Assembly: GCA_035649175.1 (NCBI GenBank)
Contig: DASRKB010000107.1
Span: 1 to 10,544 of the forward strand
Direction of reading: 5' to 3'
Length of the DNA: 10,544 nt
Source of the DNA: SCGC-AG-212-J23 sp035649175
Lineage (GTDB): Bacteria; Pseudomonadota; Gammaproteobacteria; Burkholderiales; SG8-39
The position numbers and the translations under genes were made by a program. Every line of letters starts with the position of its first letter. Position 1 is the stretch's first letter. This document shows, one piece after another, positions 1 to 5,356 of the stretch. The notes under the pieces are model-generated. The model ran no database searches. It saw nothing but the letters and a program-made list of their open reading frames with translations, and was not told where the DNA came from.

Positions 1-486
1 GCGGTGCTGGTGTGCGACGGCGGCGAGTTCGGCCAATGGGCGCAGGCTTGCCTGCGCGCGCCGCGGCGCGCGATCAACGGCCCGGCCGGCTCGATCGGCT
101 CGGCGCTGCCTTTCGCCGCCGCGGCGAAGCTCGCCTTCCCGCATGCGCCGGTCGTGGCGATGCTGGGCGACGGCACCGCCGGCTTCCATCTTTCCGAGAT
201 CGACACCGCGGTGCGCTACGGCATCGGATATGTCGCGGTGATCGGCAACGACGCGTGCTGGAACGCGGAATACCAGATCGCGCTCAAGGCATACGGCGCC
301 GCTCGCGCGAAGAACCTCGACTTGCTGCCGACGCGCTATGGCGCGGTCGCCGCCGCCCTGGGTGGGCATGGGGTGGATGTTTTCGCTTTCCAGGAACTGG
401 AGTCTTCCCTGGTAAAGGCGGTGGCTTCCGGGCTCCCGGCAGTCGTGAACGTCATGATCGAGCGGCATGCAGCGCCCCGCTATTAG
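1..486 (+). CDS. Thiamine-diphosphate-dependent enzyme (acetolactate synthase-like), C-terminal part
   Basis: The reading frame is open from the first base, so this is the 3' part of a gene starting outside the window; 161 residues are visible. It is the C-terminal ThDP/Mg-binding domain of the acetolactate synthase / benzoylformate decarboxylase superfamily. Visible signs are the lead-in NGPAGSIGSALPFAAAAKLA (residues 26-45) and the ThDP signature GDG at 56-58, followed 24 residues later by Asn-Asp (83-84), the usual GDG...N spacing. Such enzymes decarboxylate or ligate 2-keto acids, or lyse acyloins, in the cytoplasm. The substrate-deciding N-terminal and middle domains are outside the window, so no reaction is assigned. 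The end overlaps the next gene by 20 bp in another frame, which suggests co-transcription. Family is confident, function is not. Confidence 0.9.
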   Translation, partial: AVLVCDGGEFGQWAQACLRAPRRAINGPAGSIGSALPFAAAAKLAFPHAPVVAMLGDGTAGFHLSEIDTAVRYGIGYVAVIGNDACWNAEYQIALKAYGAARAKNLDLLPTRYGAVAAALGGHGVDVFAFQELESSLVKAVASGLPAVVNVMIERHAAPRY

Positions 487-844
487 CGTTCTGATACTGC
501 TTCTCTTCTTGGCACGAAGCGTCCAGGGGCAGACTCAAGGATGTCCGCCGGTGGACCTCGAGAAGCGGAAGGCCGAGGGGGAGGCATGCCGCGCGGCCGG
601 GGGCGAGTGGGCGAGGTTCGGCGCGATCGCCTATCTGTGCGGCATCTACAGCTGCGCCGAGCGCACGAAGGACGGCGGCAAGCCCTGCAGCGACCGCGCC
701 GACTGCGAGCACCTGTGCGTCACCGACAAGCACCTGCCGATCGGCACGGAGGCGTCGGGCCGCTGCACCGCGGTGAAGGCGAGCTACGGCTGCTACTCGC
801 ATGTGGACGGCGGGCGCATCATCGGCCGCGTGTGCGCCGACTAA
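467..844 (+). CDS. Small exported cysteine-rich protein of unknown function
   Basis: 125 residues. The N-terminus reads as a Sec signal peptide: a short polar start with Arg3, a hydrophobic core from about residue 5 to 16, and a probable cleavage after Val-Gln-Gly at 19-21. The mature part has ten cysteines (26, 41, 58, 63, 74, 80, 84, 100, 109, 123). An even number in a small exported protein suggests up to five disulfides in the periplasm or outside the cell. The cysteine-free stretches are polar and charged. I do not recognise the family. The start lies inside the end of the ThDP gene, 20 bp before its stop, with only a weak GAG-type ribosome site. The signal peptide begins exactly at this Met, which supports the choice. 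The PQQ-type lipoprotein gene follows 32 bp downstream on the same strand, so both may be envelope proteins of one transcript. Confidence 0.75.
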   Translation: MQRPAISVLILLLFLARSVQGQTQGCPPVDLEKRKAEGEACRAAGGEWARFGAIAYLCGIYSCAERTKDGGKPCSDRADCEHLCVTDKHLPIGTEASGRCTAVKASYGCYSHVDGGRIIGRVCAD

Positions 845-876
845 AGCGCCGTCCGTTTCTTGCTTCTTCGCGCCCG

Positions 877-2175
877 ATGGCCCGTCGGCTCCTTCTCCTG
901 CTGACATTCGCGCTCGCGGGCTGCGAGCGTGCCACGCTGCCTCTGGTGGCGGGGATGGGCCCGAACCCCGTCCTGCCGCCGCCGCCGCGCACTCTGATCC
1001 CCACGGTCGACATCGCGCCGGCGAAGGGCTGGGCGCCCGGGGACGCCCCGCGCCCGGCGCCCGGGCTTGCGGTCACTCCCTTCGCCACGGGCCTGGAGCA
1101 CCCGCGCTCGCTCTATGTGCTGCCGAACGGCGACGTGCTCGTGGCGGAGACCAATGCGCCGGACCGGCCGGAGTTCGGGCAGGGCATCAAGGGCTGGGCG
1201 ACGAAGAAGGTGATGAAGAGAGCCGGCGCGGCGGTGCCGAGCGCCGACCGCATTACCCGCCTGCGCGACGCGGACGGCGACGGGGTCGCGGAGCAGCGCG
1301 AAGTGTTCCTCGCTGGCCTGCATTCGCCCTTCGGCATGGCGCTCGTCGGGGAGCACCTGTATGTCGCGAACACCGACGCCGTCGTCCGGTTTCCGTACCG
1401 CGAGGGCGCGAGGCGCATCGACGCGCCGGGGGAAAAGGTTGCCGACCTGCCGGCGGGGCCGCTCAATTACCACTGGACCAAGACCCTCGTCGCGAGCGCC
1501 GACGGCCGGCGCCTCTACGTGAGCGTGGGCTCCAACAGCAACATCGCCGAGAAGGGGCTCGATAAGGAGGAGGGGCGTGCCGCCATCCACGAGATCGATC
1601 TCGCGAGCGGAGGAAGGCGCATCTACGCTTCGGGGCTGCGCAACGCGGTGGGGCTCGGCTGGCAGCCGGAGACCGGCGTGCTATGGACCGCGGTCAACGA
1701 GCGCGACGAGCTCGGCAGCGACCTCGTGCCCGACTACCTGACGACGGTGAAGGAGGGCGGGTTCTACGGCTGGCCTTACAGCTACTTCGGAAGCCACGTC
1801 GACGAGCGCGTGGAGCCTGGGCGCTCCGACCTCGTCGCGAAGGCGATCGTCCCCGATTACGCGCTCGGCGCGCACGTTGCGCCGCTCGGGCTCGCCTTCT
1901 ACGATGCGCAGCGCTTTCCGGAGCGCTTCCGCGGCGGCGCCTTCATCGGGCAGCACGGCTCCTGGAACCGGCGCCCGCCGAGCGGCTACAACGTCGTGTT
2001 CGTCCCGTTCCGCGAGGGTCGGCCTTTCGGCCTGCCGGAAGTCGTGCTCGAGGGCTTCCTCGACGCCGAGGGCAACGCCAAGGGCCGTCCGGTCGGCGTG
2101 GCGATCGACAGGACGGGCGCGCTGCTCGTCGCCGACGACGTCGGCAATGCCGTCTGGCGGGTCACGCCGCGCTAG
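877..2175 (+). CDS. Sorbosone dehydrogenase-family (PQQ-type beta-propeller) lipoprotein
   Basis: 432 residues. The open frame extends upstream to 541, but the ATG at 877 is preferred: it starts a lipoprotein signal (Arg3-Arg4, a Leu run, then lipobox LAGC with Cys16), and the upstream part overlaps the cysteine-rich gene. Glu at +2 does not match the Asp inner-membrane retention signal, so the outer membrane is likely. A proline-rich linker precedes a six-bladed propeller of the soluble glucose/sorbosone dehydrogenase type. Typical segments are EHPRSLYVLPNGDVLVAE, HSPFGMAL, NYHWTKTL with His199, GLRNAVGLGW, KEGGFYGWPYSYFG, IGQHGSWNRRPPSGYN (His360) and, at the end, a blade with LLVADDVGNAVWRV. 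Relatives oxidise sugars or aldehydes with PQQ in the periplasm, but many members have no proven activity. No PQQ synthesis gene is nearby. No clear Shine-Dalgarno precedes 877. Confidence 0.88.
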   Translation: MARRLLLLLTFALAGCERATLPLVAGMGPNPVLPPPPRTLIPTVDIAPAKGWAPGDAPRPAPGLAVTPFATGLEHPRSLYVLPNGDVLVAETNAPDRPEFGQGIKGWATKKVMKRAGAAVPSADRITRLRDADGDGVAEQREVFLAGLHSPFGMALVGEHLYVANTDAVVRFPYREGARRIDAPGEKVADLPAGPLNYHWTKTLVASADGRRLYVSVGSNSNIAEKGLDKEEGRAAIHEIDLASGGRRIYASGLRNAVGLGWQPETGVLWTAVNERDELGSDLVPDYLTTVKEGGFYGWPYSYFGSHVDERVEPGRSDLVAKAIVPDYALGAHVAPLGLAFYDAQRFPERFRGGAFIGQHGSWNRRPPSGYNVVFVPFREGRPFGLPEVVLEGFLDAEGNAKGRPVGVAIDRTGALLVADDVGNAVWRVTPR

Positions 2176-2179
2176 GGGA

Positions 2180-2200
2180 AATCAGGGTCGGAGCCCGATT
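2180..2200. repeat. Imperfect 21-bp palindrome between convergent genes (copy 1)
   Basis: The stretch has dyad symmetry around position 2190, with 8 of 10 arm pairs complementary. It matches the perfect palindrome at 2498-2518 at 16 of 21 positions. It sits in the 30-bp gap between the PQQ-type gene and the convergent 65-aa gene, where a bidirectional terminator could lie. No T-run follows on either strand, so terminator function is only possible. From memory, palindromes with a GGGGTC/GACCCC core are frequent in betaproteobacterial intergenic DNA; this was not checked. Confidence 0.6.
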
Positions 2201-2205
2201 CCCGC

Positions 2206-2403
2206 TCAGTCGTCGAGCAGCTCGCTCTTCTCGAACCTGGTCTGCGCGAACTCCCGCAGCTGGCTGATCGCCTCGGCAATTTTGGACGCGTAGGCGGGCG
2301 CGAAACTGACGACGTGCTCGCCGACCCCATCGTTCTGCTTGAGGCAGATGTAGCCGAGGTCCGTAATGTGGATCTCGATGTCCGACTGGCCTTTGATCAC
2401 CAT
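2206..2403 (-). CDS. Hypothetical 65-aa protein
   Basis: I do not recognise the family. The start ATG (2401-2403) is preceded by AAAGGAG (complement of 2415-2421) with 11 bases between, a good ribosome site. The composition is that of a normal soluble protein rather than a high-GC shadow frame: few Arg or Ala runs, with Ile, Lys, Asp, Glu and Phe well represented. The N-terminal half looks beta-rich (IEIHITDLGYICLKQ). The C-terminal half, from about residue 33, looks like an amphipathic helix (SKIAEAISQLREFAQ) with an acidic tail ending in two Asp. No signal peptide or membrane segment is seen. It is the last gene of the leftward block, 128 bp beyond the amidohydrolase gene, and it lies between two related palindromes. 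It may be expressed separately from the catabolic operon, since its neighbour relation is loose. Confidence 0.7.
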   Translation of the reverse strand: MVIKGQSDIEIHITDLGYICLKQNDGVGEHVVSFAPAYASKIAEAISQLREFAQTRFEKSELLDD

Positions 2404-2472
2404 GGCGCCGCGCGCTCCTTTCCCGCCGATGGTAACGGCGGCTCCTGTCGCGGCTGCGCCGCCGGGCCTCCC

Positions 2473-2490
2473 TCCAACGGGCTATCCAAC
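2473..2490 (+). repeat. Short intergenic repeat with core CTATCCAAC (copy 1)
   Basis: CAACGGGCTATCCAAC at 2475-2490 recurs at 9846-9860 with a single base missing (CAACGGGTATCCAAC). Both copies lie outside genes, about 7.4 kb apart. This one sits just left of the 2498-2518 palindrome, between the amidohydrolase and the 65-aa gene. Confidence 0.55.
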
Positions 2491-2497
2491 AGCGAAA

Positions 2498-2518
2498 GAT
2501 CGGGGTCTGACCCCGATC
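2498..2518. repeat. Perfect 21-bp palindrome (copy 2)
   Basis: Two fully complementary 10-bp arms (left arm GATCGGGGTC) flank a single central T at 2508. In RNA this would give a GC-rich hairpin just beyond the amidohydrolase stop codon. It could cap or stabilise the 3' end of the leftward transcript, or separate it from the 65-aa gene. No T-tract follows in the leftward direction, so it is not a classical intrinsic terminator. Its relation to 2180-2200 (16 of 21 identical) suggests a dispersed repeat family rather than a chance hairpin. Confidence 0.75.
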
Positions 2519-2533
2519 TCTACCCCGATCTCT
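2510..2533. repeat. Exact 12-bp tandem duplication at the amidohydrolase stop
   Basis: ACCCCGATCTCT occurs at 2510-2521 and again, identical, at 2522-2533. The first copy includes the right arm of the palindrome; the second runs into the stop codon of the amidohydrolase gene (2532-2534 on the complement). It looks like a slippage duplication of half the palindrome plus three bases. Confidence 0.8.
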
Positions 2534-3524
2534 AGAGCCTGAAGATCCTCTGGGCGTTGAACCCGCGCACCTGGTGGCGCACGCCATCGGGCAGCGCGTC
2601 GACGCGCGAGAGGCACCCGGCCATGTCGCCGATGGTGTGAGGGTAGTCCGAGCCGTAGAGCACGTTGTCCGGGCCGCATACCGAGACGCACATGTCGAGC
2701 ACGTCCTGGCGGAACACCACGCTGTCGACGTAGATGCGGCGCATGTAGTTGCGCGGCGGCTCGCTCGTTTTCGCGCGCGCCGCGGGGATGTTGTCCCAGC
2801 AGATGTCGAGGCGCCCGACGAGGTAGGGCAGCGCGCCTCCGCCGTGCGAGGCGATCAGCTTGAGGCTTGGGAAGCGGTCGAAGAACCCGTCGTAGATGCA
2901 GCGTGCGATGGCGAGCGAAGTGTCGAACGTAAAGCCAAGCGGCGCAGTAAGCTGGAACTCGTGCATGCCCATCTCCGCCACGCCCGGAGGCGCGGTCGGG
3001 TGGACGAGCACCGGCAGCGCTCGGCGATCGATCTCCTGCCAAACGTTTTCAAAGGATTTTTCGGTTAGCGGCTTGCCACCGATATTGGCGAGCACCATGA
3101 CGCCGACGGCGCCGTTGTCGCAAGCGCGCTTCAGCTCCTGGAGCGCCAGGCTCTCGTGCTGCCAGGGGAGCGAGGCGAACCACCGGACGCGGTCGGGCCA
3201 GGCCTTCTGCGCCTTGGCCATGTCGTCGTTCATGACCTGCGCCGCCTTCAGGCTCACTTCGGGGCTGCCCCAGTAGCAGTTGGGGCAAGTGAGCGAGGTG
3301 ATCGAGATGTCGACGCGCGCCTTGTTCATGTTCGCGATGCGCGCCTCCCAGTCGAACATGTTCGGCACCGGGGTCATGAAGGGCGCGCCGTCGAGGTGGA
3401 TGGCGCGCAGGCCGCCGGCCACGGGCTTGAGCGTGTAGCGCGGGCCGCCATGCTGCTCGAGGAGCGAGACCCACTCCTTTGTCAGCATGTGGGTGTGGAC
3501 GTCGATGACGGGGCTTCGGGTCAT
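2532..3524 (-). CDS. Amidohydrolase-2 family metal-dependent hydrolase/decarboxylase
   Basis: 330 residues, the usual length for the ACMSD / gamma-resorcylate decarboxylase branch of the amidohydrolase superfamily. The start at 3524 is chosen because it gives a 4-bp ATGA overlap with the receptor gene and places the domain at the N-terminus (VIDVHTHML). An in-frame Met 13 codons further out would lie inside that gene. Metal and catalytic positions are present: His10-x-His12, His175 (LVHPTAPP), His227 (ASHGGGALPY) and Asp293 (YGSDYPH). Relatives decarboxylate or hydrolyse aromatic or cyclic carboxylates with Zn or Mn in the cytoplasm. The family is diverse and the substrate cannot be read here. 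It is the third gene of the leftward operon; the ribosome site is poor, so translational coupling to the upstream gene is likely. A low-GC patch lies at about 3041-3060. Confidence 0.92.
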   Translation of the reverse strand: MTRSPVIDVHTHMLTKEWVSLLEQHGGPRYTLKPVAGGLRAIHLDGAPFMTPVPNMFDWEARIANMNKARVDISITSLTCPNCYWGSPEVSLKAAQVMNDDMAKAQKAWPDRVRWFASLPWQHESLALQELKRACDNGAVGVMVLANIGGKPLTEKSFENVWQEIDRRALPVLVHPTAPPGVAEMGMHEFQLTAPLGFTFDTSLAIARCIYDGFFDRFPSLKLIASHGGGALPYLVGRLDICWDNIPAARAKTSEPPRNYMRRIYVDSVVFRQDVLDMCVSVCGPDNVLYGSDYPHTIGDMAGCLSRVDALPDGVRHQVRGFNAQRIFRL

Positions 3525-4471
3525 TGGAGCTTGATGTTCCCGGCCTTGACGACCTCGCCCCACTTCTTCGTTTCCTCGCGGATGTAGGCGGCGAACTCCT
3601 CCGGCGTGGTGGTGGCGGGCTCGGTCCCCGAGGCGATGGCGCGCTCGCGCACGTCGGGCAGGGCGAGGGCGGCCCGCGTCTCGGCGTTCAGCCGGTCGAT
3701 GATCGCCTTTGGCGTGCCCGCCGGGGCGACGCTGCCGAACCAGCCGACCGCCTCGTAGCCCCGCACGCCCGCCTCCTCAAAGGTCGGTACCTCGGGCGCG
3801 GCGGCGATGCGGGTCTTCGAGGTCACGGCGAGCGCACGCAGTTTGCCGGCCTTGACGTTGGCGATCGCGGAGGGCACGTCGACCACGCCGAAGGGGATCT
3901 GATTGCCGAGCACGTCGCTCGACACCGGCGCGCTGCCCTTGTAGGGCACCGCCTGCACGTTCACCTTGGCGAGCATGTTGAGCAACTCGCCCGCGAGGTG
4001 CATGGTCGAGCCCTGGCCGCCATGGCCGTAGGACAGGGCTCCGGGCCTGGCCTTCGCCTGGTCGATCAGCTCCTTGACGGAAGACGCGGCCGAGGGGTGC
4101 GCCACCAGGAAGAACGGGATCATGGCCAGGTTGGAGATCGGCGCGAGGTCCCTCTCCGGATCGAACGGCATCTTCGGGTACAGGTGCACGTTCGACGAGA
4201 GCGCGCCCGCGGCCGCGAGCCCGATGGTGTAGCCGTCGGGCGCGGCCTTTGCCACGGCGTCGACGCCGAGCATGCCGCCGGCGCCGGGACGATTCTCGAT
4301 GATGATCGGCTGGCCGAGCTTCTCGCTCATCTTCGGCGCGATGGCGCGCGCGATCAGGTCGGAGCTGCCGCCGGGGGGGAAGGGCACGATGTAGCGGATC
4401 GGCTTGGACGGATAGGTCTGCGCCGAAGCGGAGGCTACCCACAGGAACAGCGCTGCTATCAGGAATCTCAT
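3521..4471 (-). CDS. Bug/TctC-family periplasmic substrate-binding protein
   Basis: 316 residues, full length for the Bug (tripartite tricarboxylate transporter receptor) family. A Sec signal peptide is clear: MRF, a hydrophobic core, and cleavage after Ala-Ser-Ala at 15-17, giving mature QTYPSKPI. Family hallmarks follow: FPPGGSSDLIAR (31-42), IENRPGAGGMLGVD (58-71), DGYTIG (79-84), VPYKGSAP (175-182). Such receptors bind carboxylates or other small polar molecules in the periplasm and pass them to TctA/TctB, or act as sensors. No TctA or TctB is in the window, so this is an orphan receptor, common in Bordetella-like and Comamonadaceae genomes. The ribosome site GGAGAGGA (complement of 4478-4485) lies 6 bases before the start. 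It overlaps by 4 bp both the FAH-family gene before it and the amidohydrolase after it, so it probably binds the substrate of that pathway. Confidence 0.94.
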   Translation of the reverse strand: MRFLIAALFLWVASASAQTYPSKPIRYIVPFPPGGSSDLIARAIAPKMSEKLGQPIIIENRPGAGGMLGVDAVAKAAPDGYTIGLAAAGALSSNVHLYPKMPFDPERDLAPISNLAMIPFFLVAHPSAASSVKELIDQAKARPGALSYGHGGQGSTMHLAGELLNMLAKVNVQAVPYKGSAPVSSDVLGNQIPFGVVDVPSAIANVKAGKLRALAVTSKTRIAAAPEVPTFEEAGVRGYEAVGWFGSVAPAGTPKAIIDRLNAETRAALALPDVRERAIASGTEPATTTPEEFAAYIREETKKWGEVVKAGNIKLQ

Positions 4472-5319
4472 CTTCCATCCTCTCCAATGGTGTTAACGAG
4501 GACACCGACTTTGTCGATCTCGACCTCGACGGTGTCGCCGGGCTTCATCCATACCGGCGGGTTGCGCCTCGCCCCGACGCCGCCGGGCGTGCCGGTGACC
4601 AGCACGTCGCCAGGGGCGAGCGTGGTCCAGGTCGAGACGTACTCGATGATTTTGGGAATCTTGAAGATCATCTGCTCGGTGGTGGCACGCTGCATCTCCT
4701 GGCCGTTCAGCCGGCAGGAGAGTGTCATCTTCGCTCCCGGCGTGATCTCGTCGGAGGTCACCATCCAGGGGCCGAAGCCGCCGGTGGCGGCGAAATTCTT
4801 GCCCGCGGTCCACTGGATCGTGTGGCGCTGCCAGTCGCGCACCGAGCCGTCGTTGTAGCAGCTATAGCCTGCCACGTGGTTGTAAGCGTCCTTTTGAGAA
4901 ATTCTTCTTCCTGAGAGGCCGATAATGACCGCGATCTCGGCCTCGAAGTCGAGATGGGTCGACTCGCGCGGGCGCACGATCGGCTGGCGGTGGCCTACCT
5001 GCGACTCCGGCAGGCGCAGGAAGATCGCAGGCTGCTCGGTGTTGTCGCGGCCGGTCTCGACTACGTGCTCCTGGTAGTTCAGGCCGACGCAGACGATCTT
5101 GTCGGGGTTGGGGATCACCGGCAGCCAAGTCACGTCCGATTCCTCGTAATCCGGCGTAGATGAAAGCTGTTTCGCGGCTGCCGCGAAGCCGTTCCCGGCA
5201 ATCAGCGATTTCAGGTCGGCGAACTGGTTGCCGAGATAGCGTCGCAGATCGACAATGCCATTGCCCGTGACGATGCCGTAGCTTGCGCCCTGCGCAGTGT
5301 GGAAGCTCGCGAGTTTCAT
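4468..5319 (-). CDS. Fumarylacetoacetate hydrolase (FAH)-family protein
   Basis: 283 residues, typical of the short bacterial FAH family (acylpyruvate hydrolases, oxaloacetate decarboxylases, 2-hydroxyhepta-2,4-diene-1,7-dioate isomerases). The start at 5319 is chosen over the longer frame to 5394 because GAAGGA (complement of 5327-5332) lies 7 bases upstream and MKLASFHT is the usual N-terminus. A small N-terminal domain (1-65) precedes the catalytic fold: GLNYQEHVVE with His85, the metal-binding Glu126-x-Glu128 (DFEAEIAVIIG), CYNDGSVRDWQ with Asp157, Lys174, and the closing VTGTPGGVGARRNPP (241-255) with KPGDTVEVEID. Active-site residues are intact, so C-C bond hydrolysis or decarboxylation of a 2,4-diketo or similar acid is expected, with Mg or Mn. 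It is the first gene of the leftward operon and overlaps the receptor gene by 4 bp. Confidence 0.93.
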   Translation of the reverse strand: MKLASFHTAQGASYGIVTGNGIVDLRRYLGNQFADLKSLIAGNGFAAAAKQLSSTPDYEESDVTWLPVIPNPDKIVCVGLNYQEHVVETGRDNTEQPAIFLRLPESQVGHRQPIVRPRESTHLDFEAEIAVIIGLSGRRISQKDAYNHVAGYSCYNDGSVRDWQRHTIQWTAGKNFAATGGFGPWMVTSDEITPGAKMTLSCRLNGQEMQRATTEQMIFKIPKIIEYVSTWTTLAPGDVLVTGTPGGVGARRNPPVWMKPGDTVEVEIDKVGVLVNTIGEDGR

Positions 5320-5356
5320 GGGGGGTTCCTTCGAACGACGGGGATTTTCACACAAG
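5320..5356. promoter_or_regulatory. 37-bp divergent junction between two catabolic operons
   Basis: Only 37 bp separate the leftward FAH-family start from the preferred rightward HyuA start. The ribosome site of the FAH gene uses 5327-5332. No convincing -35/-10 pair is visible in either direction; on the minus strand the most promising bases are a weak extended -10-like TGTGAAAAT near 5346-5354. The promoters must therefore overlap the 5' coding parts, or one shared operator must serve both. TTCGAA (5330-5335) is the only short palindrome. No regulator gene lies in the window. Confidence 0.45.

Noticed and set aside
541..876. N-terminal extension of the PQQ-type lipoprotein frame
   Set aside because: It overlaps the cysteine-rich gene in another frame and is Arg-rich; the lipoprotein signal peptide begins at 877.
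2176..2534. A complete insertion sequence or small transposon around the 65-aa gene
   Set aside because: No transposase or target-site duplication is visible; only the palindromes and short repeats are supported.
2162..2587. Minus-strand frame of 141 codons overlapping the 65-aa gene
   Set aside because: Extremely Arg-rich, crosses the palindrome and repeats, and competes with the better-composed 65-aa gene that has a ribosome site.
3524..4858. Long plus-strand open frame of 444 codons opposite the receptor and FAH-family genes
   Set aside because: It is an antisense shadow of high-GC coding DNA: Arg/Gly/Ala/His-rich, no recognisable motif, no ribosome site, and both genes on the other strand have full family motifs.
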